Positions 1-10,888 of a stretch of DNA of 64,000 bases are shown here, piece after piece. The notes beneath the pieces are model-generated. The model was not told where the DNA came from. It saw only the letters and a list, made by a program, of their open reading frames with translations, and ran no database searches. The first letter of the stretch is position 1; every line of letters begins with the position of its first letter. Made by a program: the position numbers and the translations under genes. This DNA is from Kosakonia quasisacchari (lineage in GTDB: Bacteria; Pseudomonadota; Gammaproteobacteria; Enterobacterales; Enterobacteriaceae), in assembly GCF_004331415.1 (NCBI RefSeq), contig NZ_SJOP01000010.1:145796-209795 (forward strand), read 5' to 3'.

Positions 1-714
1 AATGAACCCTGGCAGGCCGGGTTGCCAATGGCGGCGGGTGGTGTGGTGATTGCGTTGGCACTGGCGGCCATTCGCCGCCAGTTCTGGCCGTGGCGCACCT
101 GGCCTGTGCTGTATGGCGCGCTGGGATTATTGCCGCTGGTTCCTGTGCTGCTCTGTTTGCTGGTGTATGCCAATCTGAGCGATGGGGTAGTGATGGGCAT
201 GACGTATCTGCCGGTTATTAATCCGCTGGAAGAGGGCGCGGCGTTTGCGCTGCTCGGCGTCTGGCTGTACAGCCGTTTTGCTGAAGCGCACTACCCGGCG
301 GTGGCACCGCAAATCTGGCGTGTGCGCCCGTGGGTGCTGGCGGCGCTTGGTTTCTGGTGGCTAAACGGTGCGTTGCTGCGTCTGCTGGCCTACTACGGAG
401 AGGTGGCCTGGGAGAGTGAAAGTCTGTGGCAGTCGCGATTGATTCAGACCAGTTTTGCGCTGTTCTGGATGTTGATTGCGCTGGTGGTGATGATCCGCGC
501 CACACGCCAGCATGCACGCCAGCAGTGGTTGTGCGGCGGTGTGTTGCTGGGCGTGGTGCTGCTTAAATTGATGCTGGTCGACAGCGCTGGCGGCGGTGGG
601 CTTTCGCGAGCGATCGCTTTTATTGGTGTGGCGGTTCTGGTACTGATTGTGGGTTATTTTTCACCCCTGCCGCCAAAGGCTATGCGGGAAGAGGACAAGG
701 GAGAAGAACAATGA
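1..714 (+). CDS. DUF2339 family membrane protein, C-terminal fragment
   Basis: The reading frame is open from base 1, so the true start lies upstream and only the last 237 codons are present. The visible part is strongly hydrophobic, with about six membrane-spanning stretches rich in Leu, Val, Ala and Trp separated by short charged loops, and ends in a charged cytosolic-looking tail. This looks like the end of the large multi-spanning DUF2339 proteins, whose function is unknown. Its stop overlaps the start of the DUF3999 gene by four bases (ATGA), so the two are almost certainly co-translated. The family name rests on the hydrophobic pattern plus the DUF3999 partner and is less certain than the membrane location. 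Confidence 0.7.
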   Translation, partial: NEPWQAGLPMAAGGVVIALALAAIRRQFWPWRTWPVLYGALGLLPLVPVLLCLLVYANLSDGVVMGMTYLPVINPLEEGAAFALLGVWLYSRFAEAHYPAVAPQIWRVRPWVLAALGFWWLNGALLRLLAYYGEVAWESESLWQSRLIQTSFALFWMLIALVVMIRATRQHARQQWLCGGVLLGVVLLKLMLVDSAGGGGLSRAIAFIGVAVLVLIVGYFSPLPPKAMREEDKGEEQ

Positions 715-2090
715 AAAAGTGGCATGGATTACTACTGGCCGCACTGATGACAACGGCAAGCGCAGCGATAAGCAGTGAGGCTGTTACGGATTCACCGCAG
801 GATTACGCGTTTGGCGCGACGCTCGATCTGCCGCAACCGGCATCCTGGTACCGCGTGGATCTACCTCTGGATACCTACGCACAGAGCGCCTGGCCAGATC
901 TGCGTGATGTCCGGGTGTTTAACCACGATGGCGAGCGTGTGCCGTTTACGCTGGAAACGCAGCGTGCCGCAGCGCATGCGCCAGAGCCCATCGCGCTGCG
1001 GGTGTTTCCGCTGGATTCGTCGCCGGTTGACACCGGCACAGAAGGGCCAAATGTGGTGCGTTTGCACTCCTCGTCCGGCGTCGATATTCGTATTGAAGGC
1101 GAGCCTGACGAAGTTGTCGGGCAGAGCTATTTACTGGCGTTGCCGGAAAATATGCCGGAAAGCTTCACGCTCGCACAACTTAAACTGGCCTGGTCGGAGC
1201 CAGTAAAAAACTGGCGCGGCAAAGTGACGCTCTTTTTCAGTCGTGATATGCGCACCTGGACCACGTTGCTGAACGACGCTCCAGTGATGGAGCTGGCGAG
1301 CGGCAGCGAACGGCTGAAGCTCGATCAAATTAACCTCGATCAACCGATGCCTGCCGATGGTGTACGTTATTTGCTGATGGTGTTTGATACCCCGAACCTG
1401 CCAGTGACGATTACGCAGGTCACTGCACGGCCTGGCAGCGAGCCAACGCTGCTGGAACAGGTGGAGATGGCAGCTCACGAACAGCGGGTTTCCGCGACCG
1501 AAGCGCAGTACCAATGGGCGCGACCGCAGCCATTAAGCGTGCTGTCGGTAAGGCTTGCGCAAGAGGGCGTATTGCCGGTGGCGATTGACTGGCGCAGCAG
1601 CGCCAACGGCGAGTGGAAACCGTTAAGTAAAACGGTGCTGTGGGCGCTTAATGGGCGTGTTTCCGCACCGCTCAGCCTGCCAGGAGACGCCGTGCAGGCG
1701 GTGCGCATCACCACGCTCGATGCCCGTCTACCTGAAGCATTGCCGCAGGTAACCGGCAGCCGCGACCGACAATCGCTGGTCTTTAATGCGCAGGGCAAGG
1801 GGCCGTTTATGCTGGCGTGGGGTAATCGGGTGGCGGAGCCTGCTGCGGTGACGATGGAAGGATTGATCCCGGAAGCGCTGCGTAAACAGCTCGATCTTAC
1901 GGCGATACCGGAAGTGCAGGTGCAGGATCGTGTGGCGCTTGGCGGCGAGGAGCGGTTGACGGCGACATCACCGGCAGAACGCCAGCAGACGTGGAAAACC
2001 TTGCTGGTGTGGGGCGTCTTACTGTTGGGCGTTGTGGTGTTGGTATGGATGGCACTGCGCATCTGGCGTGAAGTGAAGACACGCGAATAA
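711..2090 (+). CDS. DUF3999 family exported protein anchored by a C-terminal helix
   Basis: 459 residues. An N-terminal signal peptide (about residues 1-22, Lys-Lys then a hydrophobic core ending near Ala-Ser-Ala) is followed by a long soluble region rich in beta-type sequence. A single hydrophobic helix follows at about 432-452 and a short basic tail ends the protein. The predicted topology is a periplasmic domain held in the inner membrane. DUF3999 proteins have no established biochemical role; some have beta-sandwich-like regions. The start overlaps the stop of the upstream DUF2339 gene, suggesting the two act as one envelope unit. A short perfect hairpin at 2123-2138 lies just downstream. 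Confidence 0.75.
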   Translation: MKKWHGLLLAALMTTASAAISSEAVTDSPQDYAFGATLDLPQPASWYRVDLPLDTYAQSAWPDLRDVRVFNHDGERVPFTLETQRAAAHAPEPIALRVFPLDSSPVDTGTEGPNVVRLHSSSGVDIRIEGEPDEVVGQSYLLALPENMPESFTLAQLKLAWSEPVKNWRGKVTLFFSRDMRTWTTLLNDAPVMELASGSERLKLDQINLDQPMPADGVRYLLMVFDTPNLPVTITQVTARPGSEPTLLEQVEMAAHEQRVSATEAQYQWARPQPLSVLSVRLAQEGVLPVAIDWRSSANGEWKPLSKTVLWALNGRVSAPLSLPGDAVQAVRITTLDARLPEALPQVTGSRDRQSLVFNAQGKGPFMLAWGNRVAEPAAVTMEGLIPEALRKQLDLTAIPEVQVQDRVALGGEERLTATSPAERQQTWKTLLVWGVLLLGVVVLVWMALRIWREVKTRE

Positions 2091-2122
2091 CGAGCTGCCT
2101 TTACAGGAGGCGGCATTGCTTT

Positions 2123-2138
2123 CGCCCTTGGAAGGGCG
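2123..2138. repeat. Short perfect inverted repeat after the DUF3999 gene
   Basis: Seven-base arms CGCCCTT and AAGGGCG flank a GG centre. No T-run follows, so it is not a clear intrinsic terminator; it may stabilise the 3' end of the DUF2339-DUF3999 mRNA. Confidence 0.4.
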
Positions 2139-2254
2139 TCGAAACCTTAAAAGCAGCAACGGCCTGTTTTGTCGGATTTACATGCAAAGACAATCAGGCA
2201 GAATCAGAGCCCCGGAATAGCAGCGCTCACCGGATGTGGTTTTTCAGCTAGCCA

Positions 2255-2281
2255 TAAAAAAGGCCCGCGGTGCGGGCCTTT
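2255..2281 (-). terminator. Intrinsic terminator of the peroxiredoxin gene
   Basis: A GC-rich stem (AAAGGCCCGC with GCGGGCCTTT, short loop) is followed on the minus strand by a run of T, about 15 bases beyond the peroxiredoxin stop. Confidence 0.85.
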
Positions 2282-2295
2282 ATCAACGCAGCCAA

Positions 2296-2898
2296 TTACA
2301 GGCTGGAGACGTTTTCGCTCAGGTATTTTGCTACGCCGTCCGGAGAGGCGTTCATCCCTTCTTTACCTTTTTCCCACTGAGCCGGGCACACTTCGCCGTG
2401 CTCTTCGTGGAACTGCAGCGCGTCAACCATGCGCAGCATTTCATCGATGTTACGGCCCAGCGGCAGGTCATTGACGACCTGGTGGCGCACGATGCCGTTT
2501 TTGTCGATCAGGAAAGAACCACGCAGGGCAACGCCCGCATCCGGATGCTCGATACCGTAAGCCTGCTGAATTTCACGTTTGATGTCAGCGACCATCGCGT
2601 ATTTCACCGCGCCGATGCCGCCTTTCTCAACCGGCGTGTTACGCCATGCGTTGTGAACAAACTCGGAGTCAAAAGAGACGCCAACCACTTCCACACCGCG
2701 GTTTTTGAACTCTTCGTAACGTTTGTCGAAAGCGATCAGTTCAGACGGGCAAACGAAGGTGAAGTCCATCGGCCAGAAGAACAGTACGGTCGCTTTACCG
2801 TTGGTGTGCTGTTTGAAGTTGAAGTTTTCAACAATTTCACCGCTGCCCAGAACGGCTGCGGCAGTAAAATCCGGTGCCTGACGAGTAACCAGTACCAT
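2296..2898 (-). CDS. Peroxiredoxin C, typical 2-Cys AhpC/TSA family
   Basis: 200 residues, the full length for a typical 2-Cys peroxiredoxin. It reduces hydrogen peroxide and organic hydroperoxides in the cytosol using a thiol cycle. The peroxidatic Cys50 sits in the FTFVCPSE motif and the resolving Cys170 in GEVCPAQW near the C-terminus. Downstream of Cys50 the fold shows the usual VGVSFDS and GSFLIDKNG segments. It is a stand-alone gene with its own terminator and no ahpF reductase beside it, so its electron donor cannot be told from context. It resembles the Prx1/Tsa-type enzymes more than the AhpC that pairs with AhpF. An ATG preceded by a good ribosome site (AGGAGT) supports the start. 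Confidence 0.9.
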   Translation of the reverse strand: MVLVTRQAPDFTAAAVLGSGEIVENFNFKQHTNGKATVLFFWPMDFTFVCPSELIAFDKRYEEFKNRGVEVVGVSFDSEFVHNAWRNTPVEKGGIGAVKYAMVADIKREIQQAYGIEHPDAGVALRGSFLIDKNGIVRHQVVNDLPLGRNIDEMLRMVDALQFHEEHGEVCPAQWEKGKEGMNASPDGVAKYLSENVSSL

Positions 2899-3067
2899 AT
2901 GTACTCCTGTAATTTACAAGGTTAATAGAACGCAACGCGGGCCAGTATAGGGAGAGGGGTAATGCAGCTCAAAGCGCCACTGACAATCGCTGGTATAGGT
3001 TTTATCTATCGATTGTTTCAACAATAACGCTTTCTAAAAATAGCGCAACGCACCCTCAGTGCAAGAA

Positions 3068-3649
3068 TTAAAGCTGTTGCTCTTTGGCCTGCGCCATCAT
3101 ACGCGGATAGAATTCCCAGAATTGAGCCTCCAGCGCGGCGTAGTTGGCGTCCAGATCCTGCCAGGAGTCGCGCAGTGCATCCAGGCGCGGGCGGCGGTTC
3201 GCCATCCCGTTGAGCACATTCTGAATAAAGGCCATCTCGTGGTAGCGCTCCAGCCAGCGCTCTGACCAAAGGTAATTGTTCAAATTAATAAATCGCGGCG
3301 GAGAGTCGGGCAGGATTGTAGCGACCTGCGCACGGGCATAGTGAACAAAATCACCCAGCGGGAAATCCGGAGAAATTTGCGCCCAGTGTCGGGAGAGGAA
3401 ATGATCCCACATCACATCCAGCGTGATCGGCGCGACTCGCCGGGTTTGCGGGCGGAACCACTCGCGGGCGGTTTTGACTTCCGGCAGGTTGTCGGTCATG
3501 ACGTCGATACGGCGATGCATATGGATCCCATCAACGATCTCCACCGGGTAGAGGTCTTGCGGGTTGCCGCGAACAAAATCCGCCAGCAGGTTGCCGGGCA
3601 GGGAACTGTCGGCAAGATGGGCTAAGTGCAGGTGCGCTAAAAAATTCAT
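3068..3649 (-). CDS. acpH: Acyl carrier protein phosphodiesterase
   Basis: 193 residues, the E. coli length. AcpH cleaves the 4'-phosphopantetheine arm from holo-ACP, giving apo-ACP and 4'-phosphopantetheine, so it takes part in prosthetic-group turnover of fatty-acid synthesis. The N-terminus [12 protein letters not shown] and the following [11 protein letters not shown] are typical of the family, and the histidines and aspartates of the HD-like metal site are present (for example [10 protein letters not shown]). It is divergent from queA across about 90 bases, the same arrangement as in E. coli. Confidence 0.93.
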   Translation of the reverse strand: MNFLAHLHLAHLADSSLPGNLLADFVRGNPQDLYPVEIVDGIHMHRRIDVMTDNLPEVKTAREWFRPQTRRVAPITLDVMWDHFLSRHWAQISPDFPLGDFVHYARAQVATILPDSPPRFINLNNYLWSERWLERYHEMAFIQNVLNGMANRRPRLDALRDSWQDLDANYAALEAQFWEFYPRMMAQAKEQQL

Positions 3650-3741
3650 GCTTATTGTTTGTCCAAAAGCGGCTAACGGTTGCAGCGAAGGGGCGTGGGC
3701 ACTAGACTACCCGCCTCTTAAATATGTATCGAGTTAGTGTC

Positions 3742-4812
3742 ATGCGCGTTGCCGATTTTTCCTTTGAATTGCCCGAATCCCTGATTGCCCACTATCCGCA
3801 GCCTGAGCGCAGCAGTTGCCGCTTACTGTCGCTGGATGGCCCAACAGGCGCGCTGACGCACGGTACTTTCACCGATTTACTCGACAAGCTCAACCCCGGC
3901 GATCTGCTGGTGTTCAATAACACCCGCGTAATTCCGGCGCGCCTGTTTGGCCGTAAAGCCAGCGGCGGCAAGATTGAAGTGCTGGTTGAGCGTATGCTCG
4001 ACGATAAACGTATTCTGGCACATATTCGCGCATCCAAAGCGCCGAAGCCGGGCACGGAACTGCTGCTCGGTGATGCGGAAGATATTCAGGCGACGATGAT
4101 GGCGCGCCACGACGCGTTGTTCGAAGTGGCGTTTCACGACGAACGTCCGGTGCTGGATATCCTCAACGCCATCGGCCATATGCCGCTGCCGCCCTATATT
4201 GACCGCCCTGATGAAGAGGCGGACCGCGAGCTCTATCAGACCGTGTACAGCCAGAAGCCTGGCGCGGTTGCCGCGCCGACGGCAGGGCTGCATTTTGATG
4301 AACCGCTACTCGAGCGTTTGCGTAATAAAGGCATCGAGATGGCGTTTGTGACGCTGCATGTAGGCGCGGGAACTTTCCAGCCGGTGCGCGTTGACAGCAT
4401 TGAAGACCATATTATGCATTCCGAATATGCCGAAGTGCCGCAGGAGGTTGTTGACGCGGTGCTGGCGGCAAAAGCGCGTGGCAACCGGGTTGTCGCCGTG
4501 GGAACCACGTCCGTTCGTTCGCTGGAAAGCGCCGCGCAGGCAGCAAAAAAAGATCTGATTGAGCCGTTCTTCGGCGATACGCAGATTTTCATTTACCCAG
4601 GTTATCAGTACCGGGTGATTGATGCGCTGGTCACCAACTTCCACCTGCCTGAATCGACGCTGATCATGCTGGTTTCTGCTTTCGCCGGGTACAAACACAC
4701 CATGAATGCGTATCACGCCGCAGTTGCAGAGAAATATCGCTTTTTTAGTTACGGGGATGCGATGTTTATCACGTACAATCCGCAAGCCATTTTTGAACGC
4801 GTCGGGGAATAG
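3742..4812 (+). CDS. queA: S-adenosylmethionine:tRNA ribosyltransferase-isomerase
   Basis: 356 residues from the ATG at 3742, matching E. coli QueA. An upstream in-frame ATG at 3724 would add six residues and is not supported by the family N-terminus [12 protein letters not shown]. QueA transfers the ribosyl part of SAM to preQ1 already in the anticodon of tRNA and isomerises it to epoxyqueuosine, the step after Tgt. The conserved blocks [31 protein letters not shown]-like [12 protein letters not shown] and [10 protein letters not shown] are all visible. It is first in the queA-tgt-yajC-secD-secF group. Confidence 0.97.
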   Translation: MRVADFSFELPESLIAHYPQPERSSCRLLSLDGPTGALTHGTFTDLLDKLNPGDLLVFNNTRVIPARLFGRKASGGKIEVLVERMLDDKRILAHIRASKAPKPGTELLLGDAEDIQATMMARHDALFEVAFHDERPVLDILNAIGHMPLPPYIDRPDEEADRELYQTVYSQKPGAVAAPTAGLHFDEPLLERLRNKGIEMAFVTLHVGAGTFQPVRVDSIEDHIMHSEYAEVPQEVVDAVLAAKARGNRVVAVGTTSVRSLESAAQAAKKDLIEPFFGDTQIFIYPGYQYRVIDALVTNFHLPESTLIMLVSAFAGYKHTMNAYHAAVAEKYRFFSYGDAMFITYNPQAIFERVGE

Positions 4813-5991
<1,179 letters not shown>

Positions 5992-6012
5992 TTTAATAAT
6001 GAGGGAATTTGA

Positions 6013-6345
6013 ATGAGCTTTTTTATTTCTGATGCGGTAGCAGCAGCAGGCGCACCGGCAGCCCAAAGCCAGTGGACTTTGATTCCGATGCTGGTGGTGT
6101 TCGGTCTGATTTTTTACTTCATGATTCTGCGCCCGCAGCAAAAACGCACGAAAGAGCATAAAAAGCTGATGGACTCCATCGCTAAAGGTGATGAAGTGCT
6201 GACCAATGGTGGTCTGATTGGCCGCGTAACCAAAGTAGCAGACACTGGCTACATTGCTATCGCCCTGAACGACACCACCGAAGTGGTAATCAAACGTGAC
6301 TTCGTAGCTGCCGTTCTGCCGAAAGGCACGATGAAGGCGCTGTAA
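6013..6345 (+). CDS. yajC: Sec translocon accessory subunit YajC
   Basis: 110 residues. One N-terminal membrane helix (about residues 19-40, ending FYFMILRPQQK) is followed by a small cytosolic domain with the family block GDEVLTNGGLIG. YajC associates with SecD and SecF and the SecYEG channel; it is not essential. It lies between tgt and secD, 21 bases after tgt, the conserved order that ties tRNA modification and protein export genes into one transcription unit. Confidence 0.97.
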   Translation: MSFFISDAVAAAGAPAAQSQWTLIPMLVVFGLIFYFMILRPQQKRTKEHKKLMDSIAKGDEVLTNGGLIGRVTKVADTGYIAIALNDTTEVVIKRDFVAAVLPKGTMKAL

Positions 6346-6372
6346 TCTATTGTTTTCCCAAAGGGAACTGCC

Positions 6373-8220
6373 GTGTTAAACCGTTATCCTTTGTGGAAGT
6401 ACATTATGCTGGTCGTCGTCATTATCGTCGGCCTGCTTTACGCACTTCCCAACCTGTATGGTGAGGATCCGGCTGTTCAGATCACTGGCGCGCGCGGCGT
6501 CGCCGCCAGTGAGCAAACGCTGATCCAGGTCCAGAACGATCTACAAAAAGAAAAAATCAACGCGAAGTCTGTGGCACTGGAAGAGGGCGCAATTCTTGCT
6601 CGCTTCGATTCTACTGATACGCAGCTGCGCGCCCGCGAAGTGCTGGTCAGTTCGTTAGGCGATCAGTACATTGTCGCGCTTAACCTTGCTCCGGCAACAC
6701 CACGTTGGTTGACCGCCATTAAAGCTGAACCGATGAAACTCGGTCTTGATCTGCGCGGCGGTGTGCACTTCCTGATGGAAGTGGATATGCAGACGGCGTT
6801 GAGCAAGTTGCAGGAACAGAACATGGACAGCCTGCGCAGCGATCTACGCGACAAGGGCATTCCTTACACCACCGTGCGTAAGGAAGATAACTATGGCCTA
6901 AGCATTCAGTTTCGCGATAGCGCGACGCGCGATCAGGCGAATACTTACCTGACAGCCCGCCACCGCGATCTCGTTATCTCCAATCAGGGCGACAACGTGC
7001 TGCGTGCTGTGATGAGCGATGCTCGTCTGAGCGAAGCCCGCGAATATGCTGTTCAGCAGAACATCAATATCTTGCGTAACCGTGTAAACCAACTGGGTGT
7101 GGCTGAGCCGCTGGTGCAGCGCCAGGGCGCTGATCGTATCGTGGTTGAACTGCCGGGTATCCAGGATACGGCACGTGCGAAAGAGATTCTGGGCGCCACT
7201 GCGACGCTGGAATTCCGCCTCGTTAACAGCAGCGTGGATGCTTCCGCCGCCGCTTCTGGCCGCGTACCTGGTGACTCCGAGGTGAAACAGACGCGTGAAG
7301 GCCAGCCCGTTGTGCTGTACAAACGCGTGATCTTGACCGGTGACCATATCACCGACTCCACTTCCAGCCAGGATGAGTACAACCAACCGCAGGTGAACAT
7401 TTCACTGGATAGCGCGGGTGGTAACATCATGTCTAACTTCACCAAGGACAATATCGGTAAACCGATGGCGACCTTGTTTGTGGAGTACAAAGACAGCGGT
7501 AAAAAAGATGCCAACGGACGTGCGGTGCTGGTGAAACAGGAAGAGGTGATTAACATCGCCAACATCCAGTCTCGCCTCGGTAACAGTTTCCGTATTACCG
7601 GTATCAGCAACCCGACCGAAGCGCGTCAATTGTCGCTGCTGCTGCGCGCTGGTGCACTGATTGCGCCGATCCAGATTGTTGAAGAACGTACCATCGGCCC
7701 AACGCTCGGTTCGCAGAACATCACGCAGGGTCTGGAAGCCTGCCTGGCAGGTCTGGTGGTTTCCATTATCTTCATGATCTTCTTCTATAAAAAGTTTGGT
7801 CTGATCGCCACGTCTGCGCTGGTTGCCAACCTGGTGTTAATTGTCGGCATTATGTCGCTGCTGCCTGGTGCAACGCTGACGATGCCGGGGATTGCCGGGA
7901 TCGTGCTTACCCTTGCGGTCGCGGTGGACGCCAACGTTCTGATAAACGAACGTATTAAAGAAGAGCTGAGCAATGGTCGTTCGGTGCAGCAGGCGATTCA
8001 CGAAGGTTATCAGGGCGCGTTTTCGTCCATTTTCGATGCGAATATCACCACGTTGATCAAAGTGCTTATTCTTTACGCAGTAGGTACTGGTTCAATTAAA
8101 GGGTTTGCGATCACCACTGGTATTGGTGTTGCGACCTCAATGTTCACCGCCATTGTCGGTACCCGTGCCATCGTCAACTTGTTGTACGGCGGCAAACGCA
8201 TTAACAAGCTGTCTATCTGA
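6373..8220 (+). CDS. secD: Protein translocase subunit SecD
   Basis: 615 residues from a GTG start, the E. coli length. SecD is an inner-membrane RND-type protein that, with SecF, uses the proton gradient to pull secreted proteins through SecYEG. There is one N-terminal helix (about 9-28), then a long periplasmic domain containing the P1 head with [11 protein letters not shown]. The C-terminal part has five membrane helices, including the [17 protein letters not shown] motif whose Asp is the conserved proton-relay residue. The stop is ten bases before the secF start. Confidence 0.97.
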   Translation: MLNRYPLWKYIMLVVVIIVGLLYALPNLYGEDPAVQITGARGVAASEQTLIQVQNDLQKEKINAKSVALEEGAILARFDSTDTQLRAREVLVSSLGDQYIVALNLAPATPRWLTAIKAEPMKLGLDLRGGVHFLMEVDMQTALSKLQEQNMDSLRSDLRDKGIPYTTVRKEDNYGLSIQFRDSATRDQANTYLTARHRDLVISNQGDNVLRAVMSDARLSEAREYAVQQNINILRNRVNQLGVAEPLVQRQGADRIVVELPGIQDTARAKEILGATATLEFRLVNSSVDASAAASGRVPGDSEVKQTREGQPVVLYKRVILTGDHITDSTSSQDEYNQPQVNISLDSAGGNIMSNFTKDNIGKPMATLFVEYKDSGKKDANGRAVLVKQEEVINIANIQSRLGNSFRITGISNPTEARQLSLLLRAGALIAPIQIVEERTIGPTLGSQNITQGLEACLAGLVVSIIFMIFFYKKFGLIATSALVANLVLIVGIMSLLPGATLTMPGIAGIVLTLAVAVDANVLINERIKEELSNGRSVQQAIHEGYQGAFSSIFDANITTLIKVLILYAVGTGSIKGFAITTGIGVATSMFTAIVGTRAIVNLLYGGKRINKLSI

Positions 8221-8230
8221 GGAGTGCGTT

Positions 8231-9202
8231 GTGGCACAGGATTATACTGTTGAACAATTGAACCACGGCCGTAAAGTCTGGGACTTTATGCGCTGGGACA
8301 ACTGGGCTTTTATCATTTCCGGCGCGCTGCTGATCCTCTCCATCGTTGTGATGGGTGTTCGTGGCTTTAACTGGGGCCTGGATTTTACCGGTGGTACGGT
8401 TATCGAAATCTCGCTGGAAAAACCGGCAGATATGGATTTGATGCGTGACGCGCTGGAGAAAGCGGGCTTCCAGGAGCCGCTGCTGCAAAACTTCGGTAGC
8501 AGCCGCGACATCATGGTACGTATGCCGCCCGCTAAGGGCGAAACCGGTGGCCAGGTGCTGGGAAGTAAAGTCGTTAGCGTGATTAACGAAGCGACCAGCC
8601 AGAATGCAGCCGTGAAACGTATTGAGTTTGTCGGTCCGAGCGTGGGCGCTGATCTGGCGCAGACCGGTGGGATGGCGTTGCTGGTCGCGTTGATCAGTAT
8701 TCTGGTTTATGTCGGTTTCCGCTTCGAGTGGCGTCTGGCTGCGGGCGTGGTTATCGCGCTGGCGCACGACGTTATCATCACGATGGGCGTACTCTCGCTG
8801 TTCCAGATTGAGATTGACTTGACCATCGTGGCATCGTTGATGTCAGTAATTGGTTACTCGCTTAACGACAGCATCGTGGTATCTGACCGTATTCGTGAGA
8901 ATTTCCGTAAGATCCGCCGCGGTACGCCATACGAGATCTTTAACATTTCTCTGACGCAAACACTGCACCGTACGTTGATCACGTCCGGGACCACGTTAGT
9001 TGTGATCCTGATGCTGTATCTTTTCGGCGGCGCAATGCTGAAGGGCTTCTCGCTGACCATGCTTATCGGGGTTTCCATCGGTACAGCTTCTTCTATCTAT
9101 GTCGCGTCTGCTCTGGCGCTGAAAATGGGGATGAAGCGCGAGCATTTACTGCAGCAGAAAGTGGAAAAAGAAGGGGCGGATCAGCCGTCTATTCTGCCAT
9201 AA
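8231..9202 (+). CDS. secF: Protein translocase subunit SecF
   Basis: 323 residues from the GTG at 8231, the E. coli length; the frame stays open upstream into secD but the family N-terminus [13 protein letters not shown] and an AGGAG ribosome site fix this start. SecF has one N-terminal helix, a periplasmic P4-like domain ([10 protein letters not shown] near its start) and five C-terminal helices containing [19 protein letters not shown], the partner motif to that of SecD. It closes the yajC-secD-secF group and is followed by a strong terminator at 9223. In E. coli the next conserved gene is close to tsx; here a 9-kb island intervenes. Confidence 0.97.
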   Translation: MAQDYTVEQLNHGRKVWDFMRWDNWAFIISGALLILSIVVMGVRGFNWGLDFTGGTVIEISLEKPADMDLMRDALEKAGFQEPLLQNFGSSRDIMVRMPPAKGETGGQVLGSKVVSVINEATSQNAAVKRIEFVGPSVGADLAQTGGMALLVALISILVYVGFRFEWRLAAGVVIALAHDVIITMGVLSLFQIEIDLTIVASLMSVIGYSLNDSIVVSDRIRENFRKIRRGTPYEIFNISLTQTLHRTLITSGTTLVVILMLYLFGGAMLKGFSLTMLIGVSIGTASSIYVASALALKMGMKREHLLQQKVEKEGADQPSILP

Positions 9203-9222
9203 GCATTCGTTTGTACAGGACA

Positions 9223-9248
9223 AACCGCAGCCATATGCTGCGGTTTTT
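9223..9248 (+). terminator. Intrinsic terminator after secF
   Basis: The stem AACCGCAG/CTGCGGTT is followed by a T-run. It closes the ancestral operon and marks the left edge of the accessory island. Confidence 0.88.
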
Positions 9249-9435
9249 TTATCTGTAGTATTTTTCCTGTTTATAATAAAAGCGTGCTTATTTATTAGAG
9301 ATATCAATTTCATCTTTTCTTTTCTATAAAATGGGAACAGCTTCCCTTTATTGAATATTCATTCCGCATCGCCATTCTTTTTTGTTAAAGTGCATGAATT
9401 CGTAATGATATGGCTGTGACCAGAGATTTGTCAGT

Positions 9436-10068
9436 GTGTTGAAACCTAAAAAAGTGTTGATTGCAGATGATCACCCTATTTATTTAATGGGGATGCGAAC
9501 GTTACTCGCACCACTTTCCGCGCAGTACCTCATTATTGATGAAGCCATGACCGCCGATGAAGTCGTGGCAAAGTTGGAGCAGCACGCAACTGATATTCTG
9601 ATCACCGATCTCAGCATGCCCGGAGAGCGATACAACGATGGCCTGGCGCTCATTCAATTATTAAAAAGACGCTGGCCAGATTTGCTGATTATTGTGGTTT
9701 CTATGATCAATAACCCCGGTATTCAGCATTCATTACTGCGTCTCGGAGTGCACACGGTATTAAATAAAGCCAGTTTGTCGACAAAGCTGTTACAGACATT
9801 GCAAGCGCTCACCTTGCCTGCTATTTCCCCGAAAACGACTACGCCGCAAGTGGACGCTGCAGCGCAACTTGAGGTGAAGCTGACACCAAAAGAAAATGAG
9901 GTGCTGCGCTTGTTACTGCGCGGTATGACTGTGAACGATATCAGCACCCGGCTTAGTAGGACGAAACAAACCGTCAGCGCACAGAAAAAAAGCGCCATGC
10001 GTAAATTGGGTGTCACCTCCGAGTACGAGCTCTATCAATACCTACAGCAAATTGGATTAACAAGTTAA
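9436..10068 (+). CDS. RcsB-like response regulator, NarL/LuxR family
   Basis: 210 residues from a GTG start (TTG at 9439 is possible; the ribosome site is weak). Residues 1-125 form an intact receiver: acidic pair Asp11-Asp12, phospho-acceptor Asp58 in LITDLSMPG, Ser89 and Lys111. Residues about 148-205 form a LuxR-type helix-turn-helix ending TVSAQKKSAMRKLGV. Two stretches are characteristic of RcsB rather than of EvgA, BvgA or NarL: LITDLSMPGxxYxDG and the QKKSAMxKLGV recognition-helix region. It is therefore a paralogue of the Rcs capsule/envelope-stress regulator and not RcsB itself, which lies elsewhere in enteric genomes. It is first in a three-gene plus-strand phosphorelay. Local base composition is visibly more AT-rich than secDF, consistent with acquisition. 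Its target genes are unknown. Confidence 0.85.
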   Translation: MLKPKKVLIADDHPIYLMGMRTLLAPLSAQYLIIDEAMTADEVVAKLEQHATDILITDLSMPGERYNDGLALIQLLKRRWPDLLIIVVSMINNPGIQHSLLRLGVHTVLNKASLSTKLLQTLQALTLPAISPKTTTPQVDAAAQLEVKLTPKENEVLRLLLRGMTVNDISTRLSRTKQTVSAQKKSAMRKLGVTSEYELYQYLQQIGLTS

Positions 10069-10084
10069 CGACATGGAGTTTGTT

Positions 10085-10807
10085 ATGCATGGAATGCAGA
10101 CACTACTTGCGACGTACAGTGCCGAACAGCAGCGCACCCTCGCACAACAGCTACGCTACAGTGATTTGAATCTCGCCACTGTGGATATAAACGATGCGCA
10201 GGATACTCTTTCCCGTCACCCCTGGCATGTGCTACTGGTCGATTTGAGTGAGAGTGCAAATCCAGGTGTTGATTTAGTTGAGACGTTACTCATTGCGGAG
10301 TTGGCAGGAGAATTAACATTACCTTCGTTATTAGTGGCCTGCATAGATGATGAACAGGCAGAAACGGAATCAACGCTGCGCCTGAAGGGTTTCGATTATA
10401 TTTTGTCTCTTCCTTTATCTGCAGAGCATTTACGTCGCTTTTTACAGTCGAGGGAAATGCCACAAGCGCAGTTGTGTGAATTACATCGGCTGGCGAATAA
10501 TCAGCAGCCAATAATTGATGCCATGGTTCCTAAACTTTTGCAGACGTTGGCTGCTGATATTCAACAACTTGAAATTACCGCGCGTACTGGAACTCTTCCT
10601 CAGATTGCCAATCTTGCCCACCGAATGAAATCTTCCTGGTATCTTTTGGGAATGCGCCGGGCGATACGCTGCTGCATTGTGATGGAGCGGTTGCCTCAGC
10701 TGATTGATGAGGGGGCGATAACTCAAGGAAATATTTCGAAAATGCGCCAGCGTTTTATTTCGCTAATGTTTAAAGATTATAACCAACTGGTTTGTTTGTT
10801 AGGTTGA
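10085..10807 (+). CDS. Degenerate receiver plus HPt domain phosphotransfer protein
   Basis: 240 residues from ATG 10085, chosen because GGAG at 10075-10078 is correctly spaced; ATG 10073 would add four residues. Residues 1-120 resemble a receiver (VLLVDLSES with Asp53, then SLLVACIDD and a KGFDYILSLPL end) but lack the N-terminal acidic pair, so this domain probably does not take phosphate normally. Residues about 135-230 are helical and contain AHRMKSSWYLLGM, the HPt signature, with His179 as the likely phospho-carrier. In BvgS/EvgS-type kinases the HPt is fused to the kinase; here it is a separate protein, in the role RcsD plays between RcsC and RcsB. The start lies 16 bases after the regulator stop. 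No close named relative was recognised. Confidence 0.75.
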   Translation: MHGMQTLLATYSAEQQRTLAQQLRYSDLNLATVDINDAQDTLSRHPWHVLLVDLSESANPGVDLVETLLIAELAGELTLPSLLVACIDDEQAETESTLRLKGFDYILSLPLSAEHLRRFLQSREMPQAQLCELHRLANNQQPIIDAMVPKLLQTLAADIQQLEITARTGTLPQIANLAHRMKSSWYLLGMRRAIRCCIVMERLPQLIDEGAITQGNISKMRQRFISLMFKDYNQLVCLLG

Positions 10808-10888
10808 TTTACTCTGGGTGCGCTCGGGTTGGATTATTAATAGGTTTTTTATACTGCATCGGCCAGCAATTGGAACCAGGAAAAGCGA

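Noticed and set aside
2236..2925. 229-codon frame opposite the peroxiredoxin gene
   Set aside because: It spans the complement of a clear peroxiredoxin and its terminator; no protein similarity.
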